Origin: Planctomyces sp.
GTDB taxonomy: Bacteria; Planctomycetota; Planctomycetia; Planctomycetales; Planctomycetaceae
Assembly: GCA_016795105.1 (NCBI GenBank)
Contig: JAEUIH010000024.1
Location: 28,111-92,110 of the forward strand
DNA: 64,000 bases
Direction: 5' to 3'
The translations under genes and the position numbers were made by a program. Under the pieces are notes generated by a model. The model was not told the origin of the DNA and searched no databases. It worked only from the letters and a program-made list of their open reading frames with translations. Numbering within the stretch: position 1 is the stretch's first letter; each line of letters begins with the position of its first letter. Shown here piece after piece: positions 19,037-28,157 of this stretch.

Positions 19037-21646
19037 CTATTTTCGAATAAAGAGTTCGCTTTGTACCACTTCCAGAATCAGCGAACGGAGACCGAATCCG
19101 GTTGCTTCAGATTTCATAAGAATGTGATCAACGACAATTTCGTCACCAACTTCAACACTCGTGCCCGTCGCAAAGGTGACGAGTTTGTGGACAAGGTTAC
19201 GAGCCAGAAGTTCCGGCTGTGCCGCGAGCGCAGATTTGTAGCTGCGAACATCGGCAATTTCTGTCCCGCTGGGAAGTTCGCATCGGGTGTCTACCGCTGA
19301 CCCCTTGAGGTATTTCACGGCACCGTAATGATCCCCAAAAAACGCCCGGGCATCCGGCAATTTCTCTCCGGTTTCTGTTGTTCGATAGTGATCGCGATAG
19401 CGGCCGATGGGATCAAAGGCTTCGAGCACAAAGCCGGGTGGGTCAATCTTCTGATGGCAACCAGCACAGGTACTGACGGATTGGTGTCTGGCCAATTGCT
19501 CGCGGATGGTCGTTGCGCCGCGAGTGTCTGGTTCGATACCTCCGGCATTCGGTGGTGGAGGTGGAGCTGGTGTGCCCAGGATCCTTTCGAGCAGCCAGGC
19601 TCCGCGCAACACGGGCGACGTATTCGAACCGTTGGCCGTGACTTTGAGCACACTCGCCTGCGTCAGGAGTCCACCACGGACGCTGTCTGCGGGAAGTTCT
19701 GTCCTCCGCAGAGATGCACCTCTCATCATCGGCAGTTCATAATGTTCTGCAAGACGCTGGTTGAGAAATGTATAGGGTGCCGAAACAAGCAATGCCGGAC
19801 TTTGATTTTGCTCCACAAGATCTCGAAAGAATGCATGAGTTTCCTTCACGATCGAATCATGCAGCAGAACATCCTGACGTCCGTCATGAATCCCCTCGAA
19901 GTACTCCGGAAAAAGATCGCGGTCCGGCGTGGTTGCGTTCATCTCTCGCAGGTTCAGCCATTGAGAAAGGAAGTCGTTCACAAAAGACTCGAATTGTGGT
20001 GAAGAAATCAGCCGGTCGGTTTCTCTTCGGAGTATCTCAGGACGAATCAACTCGCCACTGTCCGCGACATGCCGCAACTCAGCATCGGGAGCAGATCGGG
20101 TCAGGAAGTAGGAGAGACGCGAGGCCAGTTCGTGATTGTTTAAGTTCTGTCCCTGCTCAACAAGGAAGAGAAAATCAGGGGAGCAGAGAGCAGCTCGATG
20201 TGCCGCATTGAACGCAACTTCAGGACATTCGCCTTTGGCGAGTCGCTCGCGAACCATGGCCTGATACAGCTCGATTTCCTCGACAGTCGCCGGGCGTCGA
20301 AAGGCTCGACTGAGAAATCGAGTTAATGTCTCATGCACGGTGGACTCGGTACGTTCTGCAGGCAACTGCACGGTAACAGGATCTGTCAGATGACGATACC
20401 CACGCACCGGGCGAAGGATGGAATCCGGGACTCGCACATTCCTGGCGATCTCTATAGCCGAAACAATCTCGGTCTGGTCGCCGTAGAGTAAGCGGTGGCC
20501 CTCAGGAGGCCATGTGTCGTGAAGTGGTCCAGTGATCTCGACTGGCTTCACCACGATGGCAGGTCCCACGGTCGGGATAGGAGGATTTGGATTGTTGATG
20601 AAGTGCCACCCCTCTGGAATCTTCTCCTGTTTGTCCGGCAAATAGACGCTGTACCCGGCATCGATCCGTACCCTTGCCATGCGCCAGGGAGCAATGATAA
20701 TGGACTCGCCGCGTTCGAAGGGGTGAGTCAACTCAACAACGCTCTCCTCCCGATGTCGTGCGTCGAAATGTCCCAGCAACTCCCGTCGCTTACCAGCTGC
20801 GGCCAGCCAGACACTGAATATCAAGTCTTCACCGTTCACTGTGTCGCGTGCTTCTGTCGTGATGCGAATCCGATACCTGCCTGGCGTTTCCAGTGTCAAT
20901 GCTTCGAACTGCCGAAGGTACGCAGGCACTTCGATATGAGTGTCCAGAAAGAAGTGCAGATCTTCTCCACGCAGGTTGCACTGCAGTTGGTTATGGGCGT
21001 GGCCGTGAAAAGGTTCTTCCATTTTGTGGTTGTATGAGAACCGATGTGTGTTCGTCTGCGGCTCGGCCTGACGGACGCTGGCGGCTTCCAGCGCGCGATC
21101 GGCTGCCGCCATGTACTGCTGAATATGAACGGGCGAGATGCTGAGTCCTTCTGACTGATTGCTGAAGCCGTCGATCAGTTCATCCTCAGGCAGGAGATCA
21201 CGCAATGGGGTGTCAATGTCAAGCAGATCGCGGACCGTGTTTTCATACTCAAGCCTGTTCAGTCGGCGGACCTGAACCCGGCCAGTATCACCTCGCCGCG
21301 TCAAAGCCTCCGCATGAAAGGCGGCTTTTAACGCCGCGAGAGTTGCGGTTGTCTCCCGTTTCGGCGGGCGTTCTCCTTCGTTCGGTGGAGGCATCTCACC
21401 GCTCTGCACGCGAGTGAGAACTCGGCTCCAGGCCTTGTGGTTCGACGGTTGAGACAGATCCGCTCCCAGCAGGTCGGCCCGAAAATTGCCCTCGGAAGTG
21501 GCTTCGTTATGACATGCCACGCAATGCTGTTGCACGAAATGCAGCGGCGCCTCCGAAATGACGGAAGGTTCAGCCGCAATTGAAATAGCCACTGTTGAAA
21601 GAGGAAGCAATGAAATGATCACAAGGATAGAGCTTGTCGGCTTCAT
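19037..21646 (-). CDS. DUF1592/DUF1588/DUF1585 cytochrome-type protein
   Basis: 869 residues. A signal peptide is followed by a cytochrome c-like heme motif CVACH (about residues 38-42), then DUF1587 ('RLNRLEYENTVRDLL'), DUF1595, DUF1592 ('LASRLSYFLTRSAPD'), DUF1588 ('RGGLLTQASVLKVTANGSNTSPV', in parts) and DUF1585 at the C-terminus. A second CXXCH (CAGCH) sits in 'GCHQKIDPPGF'. The layout fits a periplasmic c-type cytochrome-linked enzyme of unknown substrate, paired with the DUF1552 protein downstream. Confidence 0.92.
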   Translation of the reverse strand: MKPTSSILVIISLLPLSTVAISIAAEPSVISEAPLHFVQQHCVACHNEATSEGNFRADLLGADLSQPSNHKAWSRVLTRVQSGEMPPPNEGERPPKRETTATLAALKAAFHAEALTRRGDTGRVQVRRLNRLEYENTVRDLLDIDTPLRDLLPEDELIDGFSNQSEGLSISPVHIQQYMAAADRALEAASVRQAEPQTNTHRFSYNHKMEEPFHGHAHNQLQCNLRGEDLHFFLDTHIEVPAYLRQFEALTLETPGRYRIRITTEARDTVNGEDLIFSVWLAAAGKRRELLGHFDARHREESVVELTHPFERGESIIIAPWRMARVRIDAGYSVYLPDKQEKIPEGWHFINNPNPPIPTVGPAIVVKPVEITGPLHDTWPPEGHRLLYGDQTEIVSAIEIARNVRVPDSILRPVRGYRHLTDPVTVQLPAERTESTVHETLTRFLSRAFRRPATVEEIELYQAMVRERLAKGECPEVAFNAAHRAALCSPDFLFLVEQGQNLNNHELASRLSYFLTRSAPDAELRHVADSGELIRPEILRRETDRLISSPQFESFVNDFLSQWLNLREMNATTPDRDLFPEYFEGIHDGRQDVLLHDSIVKETHAFFRDLVEQNQSPALLVSAPYTFLNQRLAEHYELPMMRGASLRRTELPADSVRGGLLTQASVLKVTANGSNTSPVLRGAWLLERILGTPAPPPPPNAGGIEPDTRGATTIREQLARHQSVSTCAGCHQKIDPPGFVLEAFDPIGRYRDHYRTTETGEKLPDARAFFGDHYGAVKYLKGSAVDTRCELPSGTEIADVRSYKSALAAQPELLARNLVHKLVTFATGTSVEVGDEIVVDHILMKSEATGFGLRSLILEVVQSELFIRK

Positions 21647-21900
21647 GAATCAGCTCGGTTCGATTTCAGATGTATCTCTCTTTCCGCCGTTTCTAACTGC
21701 GTAATGACTTTTTAGCCAGCCACAACATGAAGTTGTTTGCTGCTGGCGTTTTGTGCAGCGAAGATTGCAGCGAGTTGATTCCGACTGCATCCAGCGCGCA
21801 GCGAGCGTGATTGGTAACCACGAAATACACCGACCACACGAAAAGACACAATCGAGCACTTCTGCGATTTTTCCGTCTCTTCCGCGTCTTCCGTGGTCAA

Positions 21901-22039
21901 AAAGTACTCATCACGCTCCGCCGTGATGATGAGTCCCCTGATCCGATCATTGTAGATGTCCCCTGGCTGTCTGGATGGCTTCCAGCGTGCGCCGGCACTG
22001 CCAGGGTTCTACATCACGATGGAGCGTGATGAGTACTTT
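21901..22039. repeat. Palindromic element with 19-bp terminal inverted repeats
   Basis: AAAGTACTCATCACGCTCC (21901-21919) and its exact complement (22021-22039) bracket about 100 bp. Each arm can also fold on its own (TCATCACG...CGTGATGA on the left, CATCACG...CGTGATG on the right), leaving CTCC and GGAG in the loops. An inner pair CCCTGGC/GCCAGGG lies at 21961-21967 and 22000-22006. No frame inside resembles a protein. It looks like a small non-autonomous repeat element. The adjacent 21818-21845 stretch (CCACGAAATACAC-type sequence) is another low-complexity repeat. Confidence 0.65.
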
Positions 22040-22157
22040 CGGGACGATGACCCTCCGACCCGGCTGCAAATCGGCGTGTGGCATGGAACCACGGTGAGTA
22101 TTCCACTGATCGAAGCCTTCAGGTTTCATCAATTCAGCAGAACAGATGCCCCCCTTC

Positions 22158-23957
22158 TTACTTCCTGATGAGTTTGAGATTCGCTTCGGCGAAGGCCTTT
22201 CCCATCTGTGCGAAGATCTTTGCACTGCCGAAATAGTGGTAGCCGCCGTTGGATGCGCCCTCGAGTGCTTCTCTGTCCTTAAGTGGGAAAATTTCTTCGA
22301 GGGCGATGTCAAGCTTCTTCTGGTCTGCCCTGGTGATTCCTTCAATCCATGCATCGAGCGCGGAGTAATGCTCCGGAGAGTCGGGGGAGTATTGATCATT
22401 GGCATAGACGGCCAGGACGTTTTTCCCCTTCTTCAAATGCTGAGTCTGATCTTTGTCGAGAACAATGGATCGGTATTGCGGTTGATCCAGCCACCAGATG
22501 TAGGTGTGAATCTTGTGGCCGTTCAGGTAAACATGAAACCCCTGTCGCGCCAGGATCGCCAGTCGGTAGGAATCGTAGTCGAGGTTGTCTACTTCAAAAG
22601 TAGAACGCATCAGCAGGAATTCGCCTTCGCCCCAGGTGGAGGGGAAGCTATCCAGAGTGATTCCGCTGTGGTTCCAGACGCCCTTGCCGATGGGTGCCTT
22701 GCCCGTTGTCCATTTGCTGTCATCGAAGTCAGGCATGAACCAATTTTCCATGCCCGCTGGCAGGGTAATGTCGCGGAATCGTCTGTCGGTAAACTCTTCC
22801 AGCTTGTCCTGCGTTTCGGTGGCATCGACCGTGATATAACGCCAGGTTCGCTCCTGCGGCAGAGGCTTGCCAATCGGCTGCCAGAACGCATCCCACTTCC
22901 GCTCGCTATCGAGCGTGCCATCTTCCTTTAACGTATGAGCCGTACCGACGATTTCGTTATACTCTCCCTGTCTGGGTTCAGCGGCTTCGATGGCCGTATC
23001 CCAAAAGGGGGCGGTATCTACAGCAACGACATTGCCCTGCAATTCGGGCATGGCCGCCGGAGCCGCCATGGCTTTGCGGAAGTTGACGTTTTTCTCGCCA
23101 TCGACACCGAGCACTCCAATGATGAATGGCATCTGCGGGGCGGAAAGGTCATTGCGCACGTCGCGGATGAAGTGTGCCAACAGACGTGAGTATTCACTAT
23201 AGTCGCCATTCGGATAGGTTTGGCCATCGACGAGATCGTTGAAACCCTGAAGCCAGACAAACCCAGCAAGTTCGTAGCCCTGGTCGGGATCATAGTCAGG
23301 GCAGACTCGAGCGGGATCGGCCAGCACCATTTTCACATGATCAACCATCATGTGGTAAAACACGCCCGAAGCGGCATCCTTTTCTTCCTGCCATTTCTTT
23401 CGGTCCTCGAGTTTTGGAATTCCGTGGGCGCCCTGCGGATGTTTGTCCCACTCATCCTGAATCTGCCTGGGGAGCTTGTATGGCCCGGCACTGGGAGGCC
23501 GAAATTCTGTGTTGAGCGACCTGCCGCCCCAGGCAGTCTTGATAATCAGAATCGGTTCCTGCAGTTCTTTCTCCATCGTGATGCCGAAGGTGAACTCAGG
23601 ACCGATCTTTCCGCCATCCCTGGTGGGCTCATCTCCGCGTGCGCCAAAGCCTGCGGTCAGTTTTCCCAATCCTTCGCCATTCGCACTGCCATCATAAGGA
23701 CCGGTCAAATAAGACATCCAGACCTTGTCGCATACTCGAGGAGTTCCGTCAGGATTACGCATCTCTTTGAGCAGGGGTGCCGTGGCAGGATCTTTGCCGA
23801 TGTAGTCAAAGGTGCGGATTTCCGCATGTCCTTCCATGTTCGACTGGCCCGCGAGGATGAACACCTTGAGTGGGGTTTTCTCGGTGGCCATTGTGAAAGG
23901 CGAAAACGCAGCAATCACCAGGAGCGTTACCATTTGCACCAGACGACTGATCTTCAT
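22158..23957 (-). CDS. SASA-family esterase with an inserted beta-sandwich-like domain
   Basis: About 599 residues from the chosen start (MKISRLVQMV), which gives a proper signal peptide and has AGGA upstream; the frame remains open to 24014. It carries GQSNMEGH and 'IIKTAWGGRSL'. The C-terminal 'ASNGGYHYFGSAKIFAQMGKAFAEANLKLI' is nearly the same as in the 5911-7164 protein. Between these conserved parts lies an extra region of about 200 residues ('WRYITVDATETQDKL', 'FRDITLPAGMENWF', 'ARQGFHVYLNGHKIHTYIWW'), typical of a galactose-binding-like jelly roll. It is probably secreted and bound to polysaccharide. Confidence 0.82.
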   Translation of the reverse strand: MKISRLVQMVTLLVIAAFSPFTMATEKTPLKVFILAGQSNMEGHAEIRTFDYIGKDPATAPLLKEMRNPDGTPRVCDKVWMSYLTGPYDGSANGEGLGKLTAGFGARGDEPTRDGGKIGPEFTFGITMEKELQEPILIIKTAWGGRSLNTEFRPPSAGPYKLPRQIQDEWDKHPQGAHGIPKLEDRKKWQEEKDAASGVFYHMMVDHVKMVLADPARVCPDYDPDQGYELAGFVWLQGFNDLVDGQTYPNGDYSEYSRLLAHFIRDVRNDLSAPQMPFIIGVLGVDGEKNVNFRKAMAAPAAMPELQGNVVAVDTAPFWDTAIEAAEPRQGEYNEIVGTAHTLKEDGTLDSERKWDAFWQPIGKPLPQERTWRYITVDATETQDKLEEFTDRRFRDITLPAGMENWFMPDFDDSKWTTGKAPIGKGVWNHSGITLDSFPSTWGEGEFLLMRSTFEVDNLDYDSYRLAILARQGFHVYLNGHKIHTYIWWLDQPQYRSIVLDKDQTQHLKKGKNVLAVYANDQYSPDSPEHYSALDAWIEGITRADQKKLDIALEEIFPLKDREALEGASNGGYHYFGSAKIFAQMGKAFAEANLKLIRK

Positions 23958-24387
23958 CGTGTTGTTCCTGAAGTTTGGAGGATTGCTGGTTTGTTCCACT
24001 GCCGGTTTGATCAACTGCCGGCTTGATCAACTGCGGAGTTTATCAGCGGCCGCACATGTGTGTACGAACATGGACGACCGGACCATCGCCCTCGTGGAAT
24101 TCGCATGGTATCTGAGAGAATTCATCGGGTCTTGACCGAATCGTGCGGTTTCGTATTGAAACGCGCACAAAGGGACATTTTCAGAGCTGGCTTTGGGTGA
24201 AACAATTCCAGATGACCTGGCCTGCCATGCATGAATCGCCAGATCACTGGTTTCACGCGGGGTCCTGACATCACACTCTACACAAGTGCCGTCCACCAAA
24301 CGAGACAGGGGAAGAATCGTTGCGATCCACATCGCATAATCTCAGGGACGCCACAGGAACTGCGAAGAGTTTATTGCAGCAATGGCA

Positions 24388-24416
24388 TTGACTCAATTAC
24401 ATTTGTAAGTCATCAT
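24388..24416 (+). promoter_or_regulatory. Putative promoter of the blaI-like gene
   Basis: TTGACT (24388-24393) and CATCAT (24411-24416) are spaced by 17 bp and flank a TTACATTTGTAA dyad. This is the arrangement expected of a repressor-controlled promoter. The -10 hexamer is a weak match. Confidence 0.45.
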
Positions 24417-24444
24417 CTGCAACTCAGGGACATTTGTAATTGAG
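24392..24444. promoter_or_regulatory. BlaI/MecI-type operator region
   Basis: TTACATTTGTAA (24397-24408) is a perfect dyad of the TACA/TGTA type bound by BlaI/MecI/CopY repressors. A second ACATTTGT core lies at 24430-24437. The two are arranged as a larger inverted repeat, CTCAATTACA (24392-24401) against TGTAATTGAG (24435-24444). They lie just upstream of the BlaI-like gene, implying autoregulation. Confidence 0.65.
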
Positions 24445-24470
24445 AGGTCGCCGGCAGGGAGGGCATTTCA

Positions 24471-24860
24471 ATGCCACCAAGAACAGGTCTTTCCAAAGCC
24501 GAACTGGAGATCGCCCGCATCGTCTGGCAGCTTAAGGGAGCCAGCGTTCGGCAGGTGTTCGAATCGCTTCCTTCTGGCCGAGATATTGACTTCTCCACGG
24601 TTCAGACTTACCTCCGGCGACTTGAGGAAAAGGGCTATCTCAATGTTCGACTCGATGGGCGAAATCGCGTTTATTCGCCAAAAGTGAAGCCTCAGACGGT
24701 CATCCGTGAAACTGTCAGTGAGATGGTGGATTTGCTTTTCGGCGGCGAAACCATGCCACTCATGAAGCACCTTGTCGAAGAACGCCAGTTCTCATCAAAT
24801 GACATTCATCAGCTTCGCGAACTGCTGGATCGACTGGAGGCAGGCAGCGATGAACAATAG
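24471..24860 (+). CDS. BlaI/MecI/CopY-family repressor
   Basis: 129 residues with the family winged helix: 'LSKAELEIARIVWQLKGASVRQVFESL', 'FSTVQTYLRRLEEKGYL' and the wing 'GRNRVYSPKV' (each read in parts). A C-terminal dimerisation part follows. The ribosome site GGGAGGG lies seven bases before the ATG. BlaI proteins repress until cleaved by a membrane M56 peptidase, and exactly such a gene follows 69 bp downstream. The expected site of action is the operator at 24392-24444. Confidence 0.9.
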   Translation: MPPRTGLSKAELEIARIVWQLKGASVRQVFESLPSGRDIDFSTVQTYLRRLEEKGYLNVRLDGRNRVYSPKVKPQTVIRETVSEMVDLLFGGETMPLMKHLVEERQFSSNDIHQLRELLDRLEAGSDEQ

Positions 24861-24929
24861 TCGATCGCATTTCTGTAACGTTCCTGTTCATGTGCTCTGT
24901 CGGGTTTACACTGCAGCAGGAGCGCATTC

Positions 24930-27314
24930 GTGAGCGACCATCTCTTGAAGCTCGTGCTTTCGCAGGCGTGGCAGATCGCATTGCTGACAGTATTTGTTGC
25001 TTTTATTACGCGCGTCTTCGCAAAGTCCCGACCGCACCTCGCACATGCGCTTTGGATCCTCGTTCTTGTCAAATGTGTGACTCCGCCTGTCTGGGGCCAC
25101 TCACTGAGTCTGTTCAGCCAGCTCCAGGCGATGTGGTCATCCGCTGACACGACGAATGATGCAATGCCAGTTCCGCTGGCTATCCTTTCAGCAAAAGATG
25201 ACGAGGCCCTGGCATCGCTTGCCACGGGCCACCTGACGACTCCTTCGATTGCCGAGACATCCCAGCAGGATTCGCAGGATGAATTGCCAGGTCTCACCTC
25301 AACAGGTTCATTGACGACAGGCGACACCGCAGAGATTCCAGTGACTGAAGCTGCAGCGTCTACTCACAATCGCTCTGGTAGTGCGTCCTCAAGCCAGTTG
25401 CTGTCAGGGATACTACTGACTATCGTGACCTTTGGGGCCAGCCTAACCTTTACGATCATCGTGGTCCGTTGCATTCGCTGCCTGCGCCTGATTGACCGAC
25501 ACCGCACGACGGAATTCGATGATCGTCTTCGAGTACACGTTCAGCAGTTGTCAGCACGACTTCGACTTCGTCGAACGCCACGAGTGGTCGTCTCCAATGT
25601 CCTGTTTGGTCCAGCCGTTCTTGGCCTGGTGAGACAGACAATTGTGCTGCCACGATGTCTGCTGGAATCGCCTATGTCCTGTCAGTCGGGCGACAGGGAC
25701 CTGCAATTCCTCGACCCAATTCTTGCTCACGAGCTATTGCACATTCGTCGCGGAGACTTGAGAACCGGTGCGCTGCAGATTGTCGTGCGAAGCCTTTGGT
25801 GGTTTCACCCGGCCGTGTGGCTGTGTAACCGCTGGCTGTCGCGAGAAGCGGAGCGATGCTGCGACGAACAGGTGATTGCAGAACTGGGTTGCTCGCCTGC
25901 TCAGTACGCGCGCAGTCTGCTTTCCGTGATTGAAACCAAACACCGACTGCAACCGGTACCCATTTTCCCGGGCATGAAGCCCGTGGAAATCACAACCCAA
26001 CGCATGGAGCGAATTATGTCCCTCAGGAACGATCTTCAAAAACAAACGCCATTCTCGTGCTGGCTGGCGATAGTAATCCTTGCGGTCTTTGTCTTGCCAG
26101 GTGCCGCTCCTCAGGTCACGATTGAACCGGACCACGCTGCGGACGACATTCCGGGCTCGCTGCCTGCACAAGGAAATGTCCAATCCGGGAGGCAAGATGC
26201 AGAGGAGGTTTCTGAAAATAGCCGTCAGGCTCACCTCGTTTTGACAGCATACCCTGTCGCTGACCTCGTGGTGCCTGCTGGATCTGGTCGGCCAAAGGTG
26301 GATTACCTGACGGTCGCCGAGCTAATCAAATCAACGATTAAACCGGATTCGTGGCGTGACGATTGGGGGCAGATTACGTTTGCGGAACTGAATCTGTCAC
26401 TTGTCATTCGACAGACACCAGAGGTTCATGCAGAGATTGCAAAACTCCTTTCTCAACTTAGAAACGACCAGGCTCAAATTCAAATCTCGGCTCAGATTCT
26501 GAAGGTCTCATCGGACACTCAGCTACAAGGTGTGAAGAGTCGGTGTTCACTGCATCCGCAGACTATGCCGGCATCTACCTACATTCCAGAACAGCAGCAA
26601 CACTGGGCTCTGCTGACTCCAGCTCGTTCCGAACAACTCCTTCAGTTTCTGGATGATGAAAAGGCCGAACGATTGTCAGCACCAAAAATCGTGACGATTT
26701 CTGATCAGAGTGCTTTCGTCGAAGTCGAGAGTATCAACGCCGGACAGTTCCATGGTTGCCGCCTGGATGTCAAACCGCATCTTGTCATTGGAAGTTCTGT
26801 GATTCGTCTGAGTCATTCGGTGCAAATCGGCGGCCCGGACGACCAGAAACAGTACGAAGGCGAGCTGAAAATTGAGGCGTGTCTGGACAAGAAAGTATCG
26901 TGGCACTTTCATGAAGTACCTTTCACCGATGTGCTCCGACACATTGCCGTCACGCATCATATCAATATCAGTCTCGACTGGCGTGAGTTGAACCTGCCAG
27001 CCACTCAGCGAGTCAGTATTGATGCGGATGGAGTGACGTTGAGAACCGCTCTGGAGATGCTGCTCGACCAGACTGGCGGTTATGTGTTCTACATTACGAA
27101 CAACACACTTAGGATTTCGAATCAGGTTGAACAGGGAGCAAAGCCAGGAATGAAGCCTGGAGCGTTGATCAATGAATCCCTGATGAGTTCCGGTCAAACA
27201 CTGCTCCTGCTGATTGAACCAGCGTCGCAATCCCAGACCGACGAAATGTCCTCACCAGCTTCTGCAGACCGATTCGTCATTCTGCTGACGGCAGAAGTAC
27301 TTGCTGAACAGTAA
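24930..27314 (+). CDS. M56 (BlaR1-like) membrane metallopeptidase with secretin/STN-like C-terminus
   Basis: 794 residues from a GTG start supported by AGGAG. Transmembrane segments lie near residues 8-26, 35-55 and 150-175. The zinc motif HELLH with the downstream glutamate in 'REAERCCDEQ' marks an M56 protease, and another membrane helix follows near 375-392. The last 350 residues are exported. They contain a repeat resembling secretin N-domains ('AQIQISAQILKV') and an STN-like motif ('LRTALEMLLDQTGGYVFY'). A sensor penicillin-binding domain, as in BlaR1, is absent. It presumably senses an envelope signal and cleaves the BlaI-like repressor; the target genes are unknown. Confidence 0.85.
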   Translation: MSDHLLKLVLSQAWQIALLTVFVAFITRVFAKSRPHLAHALWILVLVKCVTPPVWGHSLSLFSQLQAMWSSADTTNDAMPVPLAILSAKDDEALASLATGHLTTPSIAETSQQDSQDELPGLTSTGSLTTGDTAEIPVTEAAASTHNRSGSASSSQLLSGILLTIVTFGASLTFTIIVVRCIRCLRLIDRHRTTEFDDRLRVHVQQLSARLRLRRTPRVVVSNVLFGPAVLGLVRQTIVLPRCLLESPMSCQSGDRDLQFLDPILAHELLHIRRGDLRTGALQIVVRSLWWFHPAVWLCNRWLSREAERCCDEQVIAELGCSPAQYARSLLSVIETKHRLQPVPIFPGMKPVEITTQRMERIMSLRNDLQKQTPFSCWLAIVILAVFVLPGAAPQVTIEPDHAADDIPGSLPAQGNVQSGRQDAEEVSENSRQAHLVLTAYPVADLVVPAGSGRPKVDYLTVAELIKSTIKPDSWRDDWGQITFAELNLSLVIRQTPEVHAEIAKLLSQLRNDQAQIQISAQILKVSSDTQLQGVKSRCSLHPQTMPASTYIPEQQQHWALLTPARSEQLLQFLDDEKAERLSAPKIVTISDQSAFVEVESINAGQFHGCRLDVKPHLVIGSSVIRLSHSVQIGGPDDQKQYEGELKIEACLDKKVSWHFHEVPFTDVLRHIAVTHHINISLDWRELNLPATQRVSIDADGVTLRTALEMLLDQTGGYVFYITNNTLRISNQVEQGAKPGMKPGALINESLMSSGQTLLLLIEPASQSQTDEMSSPASADRFVILLTAEVLAEQ

Positions 27315-27513
27315 CTTCCCTTGTCACGTGACGGCGATTCCTTCGACCGGATTGGTTAGGATCTGGCGCATTGGATTTGACGCAAATGACGAACTTGTAG
27401 AAACTTACGAGAAGGAATCGTATCGGAGGTGACCCTAGTGGTGCCATGCACTTTGAGTGCCTTCTGAAGATCAGTATCTGACGAAAATCGACGACGGATA
27501 ACGATATTGCACT

Positions 27514-28074
27514 ATGTCCATTGAAGATCAACGGTCCTTCAGCCCATCAGACGAATGGCCGGACCTCTCAGAAGAATTCTATAGCCAGCTTCGAGGACTG
27601 GCGGCCGCATTGGTTCGCAAGGAACGCAGGACGATTACCCTCGACGCGACCGGACTCGTCCACGAAGCCGTGCTCAGGATTCGCGGTGTCGACCGGGAGA
27701 AGGCCAACTTCAGCGACCGCTATCTCTACGGAGCTGCCGTTCAGGCCATGCGACGCATTCTGATTGAAAAGGCTCGCAGGCGTCTGAAGAGACAGCCTGG
27801 AATGCGACAGGTGTCAATTTCCCTGGCAGAGTCACTCGAAAGTGATTGTGATGATGAAGGCGAACAAATTCTACAACTGCAGGAGGCCCTGCAGGACCTG
27901 GAAACTCTGCACCCCGAGCGTTCAGAGATCGTCAACCTGCGATTTTTCGGTGGCCTCACCATGCCCCAGATTGCATCCATTACAGGACAGTCACTGGCAA
28001 CGGTCGAGCGGAGATGGACCATTGCGCGGGCTTGGCTCTACCAGCGAATTCATGCGAAAACCAACGAAGAATAA
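27514..28074 (+). CDS. ECF-type sigma factor (planctomycete SigAH-like group)
   Basis: 186 residues. The N-terminal region 2 contains 'TLDATGLVHEAVLRIRG' and 'ALVRKERRTI'. Region 4 contains 'IVNLRFFGGLTMPQIASITGQSLATVERRWTIARAWLY' (in parts). This is the 'ECF-type sigma factor' pattern that planctomycetes place upstream of Ser/Thr kinases, as here (next gene 83 bp away). The kinase probably controls its activity; no classical anti-sigma gene is adjacent. Confidence 0.9.
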   Translation: MSIEDQRSFSPSDEWPDLSEEFYSQLRGLAAALVRKERRTITLDATGLVHEAVLRIRGVDREKANFSDRYLYGAAVQAMRRILIEKARRRLKRQPGMRQVSISLAESLESDCDDEGEQILQLQEALQDLETLHPERSEIVNLRFFGGLTMPQIASITGQSLATVERRWTIARAWLYQRIHAKTNEE

Positions 28075-28157
28075 ATTCTCGTGAGGGGATCGGCCACGAA
28101 TGCTCGCACAGGAATACGAGCGTATTGTCGAATTGAACTGGGCTGGGGAGATTGGTC

